Positions 25,313 to 34,591 of a stretch of 64,000 bases of DNA are shown here, one piece after another. The DNA comes from Collimonas fungivorans Ter331. GTDB taxonomy: Bacteria; Pseudomonadota; Gammaproteobacteria; Burkholderiales; Burkholderiaceae_D. The position numbers were made by a program, and so were the translations under genes. The notes under the pieces are model-generated. The model was given only the letters and a program-made list of their open reading frames with translations. It made no database searches and was not told the DNA's origin. Each line of letters starts with the position of its first letter. Within the stretch, counting starts at the first letter, position 1. The DNA is taken from NCBI RefSeq assembly GCF_000221045.1, contig NC_015856.1:434001-498000 (forward strand). Reading direction: 5' to 3'.

Positions 25313-25873
25313 TCAAGGCCGTATTGCGCCGAATTGCTGCATCAGGCTCAGGTTGTCTTCCAGATGCCAGTTTTCGGCGATGCGGCCGTCGGCGATCCGG
25401 TACAGGTCGAAAGCTTGGAAGTCGATTGCCTGGCCCTTGCCCTTGAGCTTCCCGAACTGGCCGCTGAAGTGACCGCGGAAGTGGAGATGGAGCGAGACGC
25501 GGTCGTCGGCGACCACCATGTCGTTGATCTCTACGGTCAGGTCCGGCACCGCGCCGCGAAAACCTTGTGATGCCTGCAGCGGACCGGCTACGCCTTGAAG
25601 GCGTCCGGCCGGCAAAGTGCGGTCAATGAAATCCGGCGACAGCGCTTGCCGCGCGTATTGTTCGTCGCCGGTGTTCCAGAATGCGGCATAGCGGCGAGCT
25701 GCCAGGACCATCGGGGCCGCATCGGCAGGGTTGCCGGCAATTGCTGCGTGATGTGGTTCAGGCAGTTTGCTGTCATCGGCTTGCGCCGCCTTGCTGCATA
25801 GGGCCAGGCCCAGGACTGATGCAGCCGCAGCCGCCGATAGCTGGCGCCGAGTGGAAAAAAGTGCTGATGTCAT
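25313..25873 (-). CDS. Exported SnoaL-like ester cyclase
   Basis: Protein of 186 residues from the ATG at 25873, with GCGAGGA ahead; a start 19 codons upstream lacks support. The N terminus STRRQLSAAAAASVLGLAL looks like a Tat-type or ordinary signal peptide. The domain carries FWNTGDEQYARQALSPDFID, GPLQASQGFRGAVPDL and AFDLYRIADGRIAENWHLED, typical of SnoaL-like polyketide cyclases (NTF2 fold). Many of these proteins stand beside oxidoreductases in bacteria, as here upstream of an OYE; the substrate is unknown. Confidence 0.85.
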   Translation of the reverse strand: MTSALFSTRRQLSAAAAASVLGLALCSKAAQADDSKLPEPHHAAIAGNPADAAPMVLAARRYAAFWNTGDEQYARQALSPDFIDRTLPAGRLQGVAGPLQASQGFRGAVPDLTVEINDMVVADDRVSLHLHFRGHFSGQFGKLKGKGQAIDFQAFDLYRIADGRIAENWHLEDNLSLMQQFGAIRP

Positions 25874-26276
25874 GAAAAAAATCCTCGCTGTTGATTGAAT
25901 GGTGTACCAATGGAGGCATTTTCCGTTCAAGCGAGGATTTTGATAATTAGGCCCGATATTGAATCATTTGCTTGTTCTTGTTGAATATAACCAGTCGGGC
26001 GTCGAAGTTTCCAACTGAGCTAAGTGATCAATGATTGGTTGATCAATCCGCAGACTTGCATCCTCAAAGTCCCGCTATTATTTTCCGCGTTGCAAAGCCC
26101 ACGCCAACATTCCGTTGAGCGCCAGGCATAGTGCCAGTCCCCATTCAGTTATCCCGTTTTCCACCTTCGGCGGCAGCGCCTAGCGGTGTTGCGGGAGATA
26201 CGGTGTCCAATCAATTTTTGATGGTTCGAAGTCCAACCCACGTTCTGGCTTACCGGTCGTTGCCAACCTTACGCGA
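25874..26276. other. Intergenic stretch with no intact gene
   Basis: About 400 bases. On the minus strand near 26075-26170 a short open piece reads ENGITEWGLALCLALNGMLA and ends at a stop; it may be the tail of a lost membrane protein but is cut off by a stop upstream. Nothing else is recognisable. Confidence 0.4.
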
Positions 26277-26693
26277 TTAGGCTGACGGGATTTCAATCGT
26301 TCCTTCTAGATACTGAACCGCAGCCCCTGAAACATAAACACGATTATCTTCAACACGGCATCTCAGTAATCCCGTACGGCGTGATACTTGCAGTGCTACA
26401 AGATTATTTTTCCCTAGCCTACTAGCCCAAAACGGAGCAAGACCGGCGTGTATTGAGCCTGTCACCGGATCTTCTTCCCCGCCATTGGCCGGCCAAAAAT
26501 AACGTGAGACAAAATCATGATATTTCCCTGGAGCTGTAACTACCACATCCAATGGGCCAAGTTCAATGAGCTTTCGCAGATCAGGCACAACATTCTTTAC
26601 TTCCTGTTCATTTTCATAAATTGCGAAGTAAGCCTGTTGGCTTTTCAAAACCTCTTTCGGTCTGATGGATAGTCCCTCGATCAAGCTTGAAGG
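26277..26693 (-). pseudogene. PhzF-family gene, C-terminal half only
   Basis: The minus-strand frame encodes about 138 residues that match the C-terminal domain of phenazine-biosynthesis PhzF-like isomerases. It contains VVVTAPGKYHDFVSRYF, the family signature EEDPVTGSIHAGLAPFWASR, and AAVQYLEGTIEI. Family members are about 260-280 residues, so the N-terminal domain with the catalytic Glu is missing. The frame runs on to 26891, but those extra codons are antisense to a transposase fragment starting at 26694. An insertion most likely truncated the gene. Confidence 0.82.
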
Positions 26694-26933
26694 TATCCGA
26701 CCGAAGACACGAAAGCCTTTCTGGACGGCCATCTTGCCGCCTTCGCGTTTCTCGGTGGCGTGCCGCAATCGATTCTGTACGACAACACCAGGATTGTGGT
26801 CGCCAAGATATTGGGCGATGGCCAGTGTCGACGGACCCAGGCCTTTGCCGAGTTGCAGAGCTATTACCTGTTTGAAGACAAATTCGGACACCCCGCCAAG
26901 GGCAACGACAAGGGCAAGGTGGAAGGGCTGGTG
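26694..26933 (+). mobile_element. Fragment of an IS21-family transposase (istA)
   Basis: The plus strand reads AFLDGHLAAFAFLGGVPQSI, then LYDNTRIVVAKILGDG, then FAELQSYYLFEDKFGHPAKG and NDKGKVEGLV. This is the DDE integrase-core region of IS21 IstA transposases. About 80 residues remain of roughly 500, without start, end or istB. It joins the truncated PhzF gene at 26693/26694. The 270 bases to its right contain no recognisable gene apart from a 34-codon open piece at 27016. Confidence 0.85.
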
Positions 26934-27202
26934 AGCATTTTCGCATTACGTTTCTGTCGTGATTTCTGAACGTAGAAAAATGTGATATCCAATAAATCTA
27001 TAAGAAATACGGCCGCATGCGCGCCGTCCTTGCCGCTATCGTAACTCCCTATTGGCCGCGCAGCGTGCCGCAGGACGACCTCGTAGAGAGATGGCTGACG
27101 CAGTTTGTTCGCGGCGAGTGACGCCAATACATTGGACAGCAAGGTAGATCGGCAGATGAAACTGCATTGGCGATACTTGAGTAGCTCGAAGGTTGCTGAA
27201 AT

Positions 27203-28090
27203 CTACTCGAAGCGTTCAACCAGAAAGTCGATTAAGGCTCGCACCTTCGTCGGCAGGAATCTTCTGCTTGAGTAGACAGCGTATATGGCATGCGCTCCCG
27301 CGTCCCAAGCCGGGAGCACTGGAACAAGCAATTTTCGATCTATCGCGTCACTAACGAGATAGTCCGGCTGGCGTATGATGCCGAGCCCTGCAATCGCTGC
27401 ATTCGCCAATACGGTGCCGTTGTTCGCCCGAAACGTGCCAGAAACCCGTACCTTCTCTTCTGTACCATCACGCATGAATGGCCAGTCTGCTTCCTGAGAT
27501 GAATACGAGTAGGTAAGACAATTGTGGCTGGCTAGATCTTGCGGTATTTGCGGAACGCCTTGTTTTTTGAGATAAGACTTCGACGCGCACACGACGATGC
27601 GGACATCAGCGATCTTACGCGCCACCAGCCCTAGATCAACGCGAGGTCCCATTCGAATCGCGATATCGAACCCCTCTTCGACCAGGTCCACGACTCGGTC
27701 GTTGAGAACGAGGTCCACCTTGAGCCCAGGGTGCTTGCCCAAAAACTCAGTTATCAGCTGCCCCATGTCAAGCACACCCAGGCCGACCGATGTAGTCACT
27801 CGCAAGGTTCCTCTGGGAACCGAGGCTCGCTGAGCCGCGGAGGATTCAGCCTCTTCGATCATTGCAAGAATCTGTGATGACTGCTCAAGGTAATCGGCGC
27901 CGGCCTCTGTCAAGGATAGTTTTCGCGTCGTACGATTGAGCAGGCGCAAACCGAGGTGAGCCTCGAGCTGCGCGACATAGCGGGTCGCCATGCCATTCGA
28001 TAGGCCCAGTTTCTCCGCAGCGCTCACGAAGCTACCTGCATTCACAACAGCGCTGAAGACACGCATACCAGTTAGAACGTCCATGCGCAC
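27203..28090 (-). CDS. LysR-family transcriptional regulator
   Basis: Protein of 295 residues (Met codons at 28090 and 28084 both possible). The HTH segment GMRVFSAVVNAGSFVSAAEK and GMATRYVAQLEAHLGLRLLN is followed by NRTTRKLSLTEAG, typical of the DmlR-like LysR group. It is divergent from an SDR gene at 28268 with a 177-base AT-rich gap, so it most likely controls that gene. Confidence 0.9.
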   Translation of the reverse strand: MRMDVLTGMRVFSAVVNAGSFVSAAEKLGLSNGMATRYVAQLEAHLGLRLLNRTTRKLSLTEAGADYLEQSSQILAMIEEAESSAAQRASVPRGTLRVTTSVGLGVLDMGQLITEFLGKHPGLKVDLVLNDRVVDLVEEGFDIAIRMGPRVDLGLVARKIADVRIVVCASKSYLKKQGVPQIPQDLASHNCLTYSYSSQEADWPFMRDGTEEKVRVSGTFRANNGTVLANAAIAGLGIIRQPDYLVSDAIDRKLLVPVLPAWDAGAHAIYAVYSSRRFLPTKVRALIDFLVERFE

Positions 28091-28267
28091 AATTATTGCA
28101 TATTGGTAAGCAATATATTTAATATTTGCAAGTTTATCTACTTGCTATCACATGATGTAATGTCCCCTCACGTTAAATGGAATGCGCGCCCGACAAGTCG
28201 GGACGCGCAATGTCTAGGAACAATCGGCTGCTCCGCAGCCTAGTGGATTCAATACTAAGGAATCGAT

Positions 28268-29017
28268 ATGACTAATCTTATTGGTAAGGTCGCCGTTGTT
28301 ACAGGCGCTTCAAAGGGCATTGGCGCAGGAATTGCAAAAGGACTTGCAGCAGCCGGTGCCACAATTGTGGTCAATTACTTGTCCGACCAGGAGGCGGCAG
28401 GCCGCGTCGTCGATGAAATCACTAGAAGTGGCGCCAAAGCCATCGCGGTTCAGGGTGACGTCTCGAAGACGGCTGACGTGAAGCGGCTCTTCGACAAGAC
28501 TTTGGAGTCATTTGGCCGGCTCGACGTCCTGGTCAACAATGCCGGCATTTACAGGTTCGGGGCCATTGATGCATTCTGCGAGGAAGACTTCCACGACCAG
28601 TTCAATGGAAACGTGTTGTCGGTCTTCCTGGCAACCCAAGAGGCGGTAAAGCACTTTGGCCCCGAGGGCGGCAGCATCATCAACATCGTGACCGCCGGAG
28701 TTTCGCTCAACGGGCCCTATTCGTCAGTCTACGCCGCTACGAAGAGTGCGGTGGTAACGATTACGCGCGTCCTGGCAAAGGAGCTTGGTAGTCGGAAGAT
28801 TCGCGTCAACGCCATTGCCCCAGGCAGCACCGAGACCGAAGGTGCGCAACAAGCGGGCTTCCTCGGTTCTGAGATGGAAACGCAAATGATTGCGGCAACA
28901 CCGCTGGGTCGCCTTGGCAAGCCGAGTGACATTGCTCCCGTCGCTGTATTTCTGGCTTCCGACGAGTCAGGCTGGATCAGCGGCGACACGATCTTCGTGT
29001 CCGGAGGCTTGAAGTAG
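28268..29017 (+). CDS. Short-chain dehydrogenase/reductase (FabG-like)
   Basis: Protein of 249 residues, the classical SDR size. The cofactor motif is TGASKGIG (about residues 13-20), NNAG occurs near 90, and the catalytic Tyr and Lys are in YAATK (about 157-161); a glycine-rich C terminus WISGDTIFVSGG completes the family. It probably oxidises or reduces a keto/hydroxy group with NAD(P). CTAAGGA lies ahead of the ATG. Its divergent LysR neighbour suggests induction by its substrate. A hairpin at 29076-29102 follows. Confidence 0.92.
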   Translation: MTNLIGKVAVVTGASKGIGAGIAKGLAAAGATIVVNYLSDQEAAGRVVDEITRSGAKAIAVQGDVSKTADVKRLFDKTLESFGRLDVLVNNAGIYRFGAIDAFCEEDFHDQFNGNVLSVFLATQEAVKHFGPEGGSIINIVTAGVSLNGPYSSVYAATKSAVVTITRVLAKELGSRKIRVNAIAPGSTETEGAQQAGFLGSEMETQMIAATPLGRLGKPSDIAPVAVFLASDESGWISGDTIFVSGGLK

Positions 29018-29075
29018 ATATTGTGAGGTCCGGTCCCTTGGCTGGTCATTTTTAAGCGAAGCATTCAGCCTTAAA

Positions 29076-29102
29076 GGGCGGCGCATTTTCTTGCGCCGTC
29101 CC
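29076..29102 (+). terminator. Hairpin after the SDR gene
   Basis: Arms GGGCGGCGCA and TGCGCCGTCCC enclose a TTTTCT loop, with one mismatch. No clear T run follows, so it may be a processing or bidirectional end signal. Confidence 0.45.
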
Positions 29103-29222
29103 GCCCTAGGGGAGAGTTAGAGATCACACTTCGATTTGATATGTAACAAGTATCCGACACCCAGTTTATAGATCATCATTCCCTTTCTTTTTTTCCTGAA
29201 CGCTATGCATAGGTATTGCGCC

Positions 29223-30446
29223 TCATCTACGCTGGAATGCATCTTCGCCCGCCAGCGTTGCGATAGATTCGTAGTAATCCCATTCGCTACTCGACTGCGC
29301 CGGCGCTTTAACGCGAAGGAGATGCATGTCGTGCAGCAAGACTCCATCTTCGCGTAGTCGGCCTTTCTTAATATACATATCGTCAAATGACACGCGCCGC
29401 AGATGTGTAAGCACGTTACCAAGATCGGTCGTACCAGTCGCAGCGACCGCTTTCAGGTATTGGAGCGCTGCCGAGTAGTCGGCAGCATGGAGCGAAGAAG
29501 GCATCCGTTGCCGACGAGCGAAGAATCGCTCGGCCCAGCGACGTGTATCTGCATCGCGAGTCCAGAACCAGCTGTCCGCAAGGTACAGTCCTTGTGCCTT
29601 CGCCAATCCCATGTGGTGGATGTCGTCGATGAAGGTGAGGAGACCAACGAGTTTCATCCTCTGCGCCAGCCCCAGCGTATCGACCGCCGCCATCGCTTTT
29701 AGCAACTCTGCATGGCCATTCGCGAGTCCTATTACTTGGGCATCGCTATCGAGCGCTAATTTCAGGTAGGGAACGAAGTCATCCGCATCGTGCGGGTTGA
29801 TGGCCGTGCCAACGACTATGCCACCAGCAGCCCTGACCGCAGCGCTTCCGTGCTCCTGGAGTTCCCTCCCGAACGGATAGTCGGCGGTGACATAGAACCA
29901 CCGCCGTAGTCCTTGGTGCGTCAACAGCACGCCAGGCACAGTGGCAAGCGCGCCGGTATCATAGGCGTATTGAATGATCGCGGGGTTGGCACGCTCACGC
30001 GTCTGCACAGAGGTGCCCGCCCCCACGACAAAAACCAGTTTGCCATGCTCCGCAGCAATCGCAGTCATCGCCAGACTCGTATCTGAGTTGACGCCGCTGA
30101 TCAACATGTCCACGCCGTCGTGCGCGCACCACTGACGCGCGATCGCGGCAGCGCGCTGTGGGTCGTTCTGGTGATCGCCAAGAACAAGTTCTACGCGTCG
30201 GCCGGCAACAGTTTCGCCCATGTCTTCGATCGCCATGCGGATAGCTTCAGCGCCAGCGGGACCGTCCACCTCCTGATACGGACCAGAAAGATCGGTGCAA
30301 AAACCGATACGGATCGGATTGCCAGCCGCGGGCGAAGCCCGTTGCGCCCACGAGAGCTGTGGCAGTATTCCGGCAACCATTGCAGCAGAGCCTATCTTGA
30401 TGGCTTGGCGTCGGCCCATCATTGTTTTCTTGTTACGGTTTTTCAT
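29223..30446 (-). CDS. Branched-chain-amino-acid/amide-type ABC substrate-binding protein
   Basis: Protein of 407 residues from the ATG at 30446, with GGGAG ahead; the frame can run to 30575 but would then overlap the divergent LysR start. A twin-arginine-like signal GRRQAIKIGSAA ends near LSWAQ. The domain begins IRIGFCTDLSGPYQEVDGPA and continues as a family 5 (LivJ/UrtA/AmiC-like) binding protein. No permease or ATPase gene is close, so its transporter is elsewhere or it is an orphan sensor. The divergent LysR gene at 30575 probably regulates it. Confidence 0.87.
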   Translation of the reverse strand: MKNRNKKTMMGRRQAIKIGSAAMVAGILPQLSWAQRASPAAGNPIRIGFCTDLSGPYQEVDGPAGAEAIRMAIEDMGETVAGRRVELVLGDHQNDPQRAAAIARQWCAHDGVDMLISGVNSDTSLAMTAIAAEHGKLVFVVGAGTSVQTRERANPAIIQYAYDTGALATVPGVLLTHQGLRRWFYVTADYPFGRELQEHGSAAVRAAGGIVVGTAINPHDADDFVPYLKLALDSDAQVIGLANGHAELLKAMAAVDTLGLAQRMKLVGLLTFIDDIHHMGLAKAQGLYLADSWFWTRDADTRRWAERFFARRQRMPSSLHAADYSAALQYLKAVAATGTTDLGNVLTHLRRVSFDDMYIKKGRLREDGVLLHDMHLLRVKAPAQSSSEWDYYESIATLAGEDAFQRR

Positions 30447-30574
30447 GTTATTACTCCCAATGTCATTGATAGAATACGCATTTGATACATTCGATATTGC
30501 GTAGTCTAAAGCCCGAGGGAAAATAGATAAATCCACGTACAATGAATTCATTAAACGTAATAATCGAATAATCA

Positions 30575-31468
30575 ATGGATCGCTTCCTTACCATGCAGTT
30601 GTTCGTCCAGGTGGCCGAGCTGGAAAGCTTCAGGAAGGCTGCGGACCGCCTCGGTATGCCTCCATCAAGCGCCAGTACGGCTATCCAGGCTCTCGAGCGG
30701 CAGGTCGGCGTACGATTATTTCAGCGGACGACCCGACGAGTGAAGCTGACGGCGGAAGGCTCGCAGTACCTCGAAGCCTGTACCCGGGTGCTTGCCGATC
30801 TGAATGACACGGACGCCCTGTTCACAGGTCCAAAAAATAATCCTCGTGGAGTTGTCCGGGTTGACCTGCCGGAGCGACTTGCGCGTTTGGTCATCATTCC
30901 TGCCCTGCCTGCGTTCGTCAGGCGTTATCCGGATATTCAGATCCGGCTGGCCACGCGTGGCCAGCTGGTCAACCTAGTGGGTGAAGGCGTCGATTGCGCA
31001 GTACGTGTCGGCTATTTGGCGGATTCGGCGTTGGTAGCAAGGGGCATTGGCATGCTCGAGCAGATCAACTGTGCGGCGCCCTCCTATCTGGAGCGTCAAG
31101 GCACACCGCACACGCTGGCCGACTTGCAGCATCACCTTACAGTGAACTATTTTTCCGATCGTACTGGCAGCAACCTGCCGTGGGAATATGTCGAACACGG
31201 CCAGACAAAAACGGTAAGGACGCGCGCCGCCATTTCAGTCAGCAGCAGCGAAGCTTACGTTGCGTGTTGCCTCGCTGGCCTTGGTCTCGCCCAGTTACCT
31301 CGCCGTACGATAGAAGACCATCTCGCAAATGGCCAACTCGCTGAAGTGATGCCGGATTATCGAGCCGCACCTTTACCGGTGTCGGTTGTTTATCCGCACC
31401 AGCGTCAGCTGGCTCCGCGTGTGCGCGCGTTCGTCGACTGGGTTGCCGAGGTCATGGCGTCATCCTGA
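30575..31468 (+). CDS. LysR-family transcriptional regulator
   Basis: Protein of 297 residues. The HTH MDRFLTMQLFVQVAELESFR and MPPSSASTAIQALERQVGV is followed by LFQRTTRRVKLTAEG. It begins 128 bases from the start of the divergent binding-protein gene. Effector unknown. The 360 bases after its stop show no recognisable gene. Confidence 0.9.
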   Translation: MDRFLTMQLFVQVAELESFRKAADRLGMPPSSASTAIQALERQVGVRLFQRTTRRVKLTAEGSQYLEACTRVLADLNDTDALFTGPKNNPRGVVRVDLPERLARLVIIPALPAFVRRYPDIQIRLATRGQLVNLVGEGVDCAVRVGYLADSALVARGIGMLEQINCAAPSYLERQGTPHTLADLQHHLTVNYFSDRTGSNLPWEYVEHGQTKTVRTRAAISVSSSEAYVACCLAGLGLAQLPRRTIEDHLANGQLAEVMPDYRAAPLPVSVVYPHQRQLAPRVRAFVDWVAEVMASS

Positions 31469-31830
31469 ACCTATGGATGTTCGCCAGTTTGTTTGCGCGC
31501 GCCTCCGGAATCAATTCTGGTAATTGGGCGCGATTGATCAACAAGGTAGTTTCAGACCGCCACAATCCCAATCACGACTGCGCGGATTTAATGGCAATAA
31601 TTGGGAACCGGGAAGCTCTTTTTATTTCTGAAAAGTCTGATCGTCGAGCCCAATCCGCAAATGAAGTTAACAGGTAATTCTCGTTGCGTAATCTGCAAAT
31701 GATTGAATGTTTTTTATGCAACGAGAGCGGCTCGTGAATTGGCCTCCGTAGAAACCACGGATTTGTGAAGCCACCTGTATCCGTCAGCCTAGTGAGTACG
31801 TTCGAGATTACCGCCGGCGCTGATGCCTGC

Positions 31831-32073
31831 TTACTTCTCACGGTAAAAAATCATTCCGCCATGATGGAGTTCGTCGTTGCTGACAAAGGCGCCGTCTGCC
31901 GTGAATCCTGTGTCGTCCCAGTAGTCAACATGGTTGCCTTTTACTTCATATCGGCCTTGATACATACTCTTTTTGGCGCCCCGCGCCTCGTCATAGCGTC
32001 CGTTTGATAGCAGTTCCTGGCGTATTTTGCCGTCTTTGGTGACCCACATGCCGACGTAAGAATGTTTCTTCAT
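31831..32073 (-). CDS. Small protein of the Atu4866 family
   Basis: Protein of 80 residues. The sequence YVGMWVTKDGKIRQELLSNG followed by RYDEARG, YQGRYEVKGNHVDYWDDTGF and HHGGMIFYREK fits a small all-beta family known from the Agrobacterium protein Atu4866. No signal peptide. These proteins often stand beside short-chain dehydrogenases or aldo/keto reductases, and an aldo/keto reductase gene follows here in the other regulatory unit. Function unknown. Confidence 0.75.
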   Translation of the reverse strand: MKKHSYVGMWVTKDGKIRQELLSNGRYDEARGAKKSMYQGRYEVKGNHVDYWDDTGFTADGAFVSNDELHHGGMIFYREK

Positions 32074-32203
32074 AGTAGTTTCGTAATCTGTTTTGTTTGT
32101 GGTCTATCTGTTAGTGACCGACGCCGCCGTACGCACGTATGTGCTGCAGGCTGCGCCGATCAGGGGGGCTGATTAGTCAGGCAGATGCGCTGCGAACCAC
32201 GCT

Positions 32204-33274
32204 TCAGTTCCTGCCGGCCAGCCTGGCGCTACCGAAGATCAGCTGCTGCGCCATCGGGCGTCCGACAAAGCACTCGGGGAAGATTGGTGCCGGCGCACTA
32301 GCTTCATTCAGGCGAGCCAATTGATCCTCATTCAGAGCCACTTCCAATGCGCCCAGATTGTCTTCCGCCTGTCTTAACGTACGCGCTCCGATGATGGGAG
32401 AGACGACGCCCGGATTGGTTAGCGTCCAGGCGATTGCGACTTGCGAACGAGATACGCCCAGTTCCTCTGCGATTACACCGACCACATCGGCAATATCCAG
32501 GGAGCGCTGGTTGAGATGTCCCGACGATGCGATTACACCTTTGCGGCTGGTGGCAATATCCGCCCCGTTTTCATCGGAGAGATCGGCACGGCTATACTTG
32601 CCGGTCAGAATGCCGCCGCCAAGCGGTGACCAAGGTAGCACGCCAAGTCCAAGGGCTTTTGCCATGGGCAGAAGCTCATGTTCCACGGTTCTTTCCACCA
32701 GGCTGTACTCGATCTGCAGCGCAACCAGTGGCGACCAGCCCCGAAGATCGGCCAAAGTTTGCAGTTCCGCCACGCGCCAGGCCGGTGTATTGCAGATACC
32801 CAAATAGAGGATCTTTCCCATACGTACCAGATCGTCCAGCGCACGCATTACTTCATCGGGCCTGGTCGTGAAGTCCCAAGCATGAACGTACATCAGATCA
32901 ATACGATCCGTGTCCAGTTGGCGCAGACTGGTTTCGACCGATCGCACGAGATTGAAACGGTGGTTGCCGCCAGAGTTGATATTGGCCATATCACGGGCCA
33001 TCGTGAACTTAGTGCCAAGTACGATCTGGTCGCGCTTGCCTTTCATAAAGCTGCCTAGAATTCGCTCGGAGGCCCCGTTCGTATAGTTGACGGAAGTATC
33101 GATGAAGTTGCCGCCGCGATCCACGTAGGTATCAAAGATGCGCCTTGCCTCTGCGTCATCGGCGCCCCAGCCCCAATCGGAGCCGAAGGTCATCGTGCCA
33201 AGCGACAGCGGCGAAACACGAAGGCCGGAGCGCCCGAGAAGGCGGTAATGGTTAAGCGAGGTCGGTGTGGTCAT
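32204..33274 (-). CDS. Aldo/keto reductase
   Basis: Protein of 356 residues from the ATG at 33274; a 35-codon upstream extension has no family support. Catalytic pattern: Asp in GNFIDTSVNYTNGASE with Tyr, Lys in IVLGTKF, and His in LMYVHAWD. A late GARTLRQAEDNLGAL is the cofactor loop of the YajO/Tas-like subfamily. It reduces aldehydes or ketones with NADPH. It is divergent from an AraC-family regulator at 33513 with a 238-base gap, the usual arrangement for an AraC-controlled stress reductase. Confidence 0.92.
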   Translation of the reverse strand: MTTPTSLNHYRLLGRSGLRVSPLSLGTMTFGSDWGWGADDAEARRIFDTYVDRGGNFIDTSVNYTNGASERILGSFMKGKRDQIVLGTKFTMARDMANINSGGNHRFNLVRSVETSLRQLDTDRIDLMYVHAWDFTTRPDEVMRALDDLVRMGKILYLGICNTPAWRVAELQTLADLRGWSPLVALQIEYSLVERTVEHELLPMAKALGLGVLPWSPLGGGILTGKYSRADLSDENGADIATSRKGVIASSGHLNQRSLDIADVVGVIAEELGVSRSQVAIAWTLTNPGVVSPIIGARTLRQAEDNLGALEVALNEDQLARLNEASAPAPIFPECFVGRPMAQQLIFGSARLAGRN

Positions 33275-33512
33275 GATCGTTCTCTCTGTATGGATGTGAT
33301 TGATTTGAGGAGCTTTCTGCGTGGCACTGCTGTTCAGCCAGGCCCTTGGCAAGGACCACGGGGCCGGGTTGAAAAGCATTCTTCGCTTGGGTCTATTCTC
33401 TTGATTTCAGGGGGAACACCGGTAGACGGAATTTCCGGTAAACTTGCACGATCGTCCGAAGCCGATCAAAAAACAGACCTTCGGATACTAGAAATTTGTG
33501 GAATAAAGCCCT

Positions 33513-34394
33513 ATGTCTCAAATTGATCTGTTCAGGAATGTAATCGCCCGGCATGCGCTAGCGGACGGCACTTTTGAATGCGCCCTGCCCGGAGTGAAGC
33601 TAATCCGCTATTCGGCGCCGACGATGCCGATGCCGGTTATTTACGAGCCGACGGTATGTTTCGTTGCACAGGGATGCAAGCGTGCCTCGCTGGGCACCAG
33701 TGTCTTTCACTATGATCCGGCCAGCTATCTGGTGGCATCGGTCGGGCTTCCTGTTGTGGGCACCGTTGTCGAGGCGACTTCGGAGCATCCCTACCTGTGC
33801 CTGCAACTTGACCTCAACTCCCCGGAGCTCGCGGAGCTGGCGTTGAAGCACCCTCGTCAGGGAGGGGGCGCCGTCCCGGCGGGGCTTACCCTCAATGAAA
33901 TGACTTCAGGCCTTCTCGATGCCGTCATACGCCTCGTCACGCTACTGGACACGCCTGATGATCTTGAGGCGCTGGGGCCGCTGGCGGTGCGCGAGGTCTT
34001 CTATCGGCTGCTTTCCGGGCCGAGCGGCGACGTCATTTACGCGATCACGCAATCCGATAGCCGGCATGGGCAGATCGCGCGGACGATCCTCTGGATCAGG
34101 GCGCATTTCAAGGAGGTTTTTCGTATTGACGACATCGCCAAGATTGCCGGGATGAGTCGTTCGACGTTTCATGACCACTTCAAGGCCATTACGGCAATGA
34201 GTCCACTGGAATTCAGAAATCAGTTGAGAATGCAGGAGGCGCGCCGCCTGATGGTTAGTGACGGCCTCGATGCGGCGAGCGCGGGCTATCAGGTGGGCTA
34301 CGATAGTCCCTCCCAGTTTAGCCGCGACTATTCACGCATCTTTGGTGCGGCACCCGCAAAGGACGCCAGCCGGTTTCGACTAGCAACCAAATGA
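33513..34394 (+). CDS. AraC-family transcriptional regulator
   Basis: Protein of 293 residues. The N-terminal half is the AraC_N-type sensing domain (PMPVIYEPTVCFVAQGCKRA) and the C-terminal half holds two helix-turn-helix motifs (FRIDDIAKIAGMSRSTFHDH, and GYQVGYDSPSQFSRDYSRIF). It is divergent from the aldo/keto reductase and probably activates it. The effector is likely an aldehyde or toxic organic compound, by analogy with neighbours of this type; that is inference. Confidence 0.9.
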   Translation: MSQIDLFRNVIARHALADGTFECALPGVKLIRYSAPTMPMPVIYEPTVCFVAQGCKRASLGTSVFHYDPASYLVASVGLPVVGTVVEATSEHPYLCLQLDLNSPELAELALKHPRQGGGAVPAGLTLNEMTSGLLDAVIRLVTLLDTPDDLEALGPLAVREVFYRLLSGPSGDVIYAITQSDSRHGQIARTILWIRAHFKEVFRIDDIAKIAGMSRSTFHDHFKAITAMSPLEFRNQLRMQEARRLMVSDGLDAASAGYQVGYDSPSQFSRDYSRIFGAAPAKDASRFRLATK

Positions 34395-34591
34395 GTTTCT
34401 CGTCAGCCTTTGAACTCACCAGCCGCGACTGTTAGGTAGGGGCAATTTCGCAAGCAAAGGCACAGCCATACGTGATAGACAGCTTGCGACCCTACCTTAT
34501 CGTTCGAATCTGGCTCAGGAGGATTGCTCTCAACGGCAAGCGATTACTTTAGATTTTGCCGCATGCTGCTTGATAAAGGAATGTCTGGTGA

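Noticed and set aside
26277-26891. Single 204-residue PhzF-like protein
   Set aside because: The N-terminal third is antisense to an istA fragment, so this is a chimeric ORF and not one gene.
31477-31677. Small ORF after the LysR gene
   Set aside because: No recognisable content; lies in a non-coding gap with random short frames.
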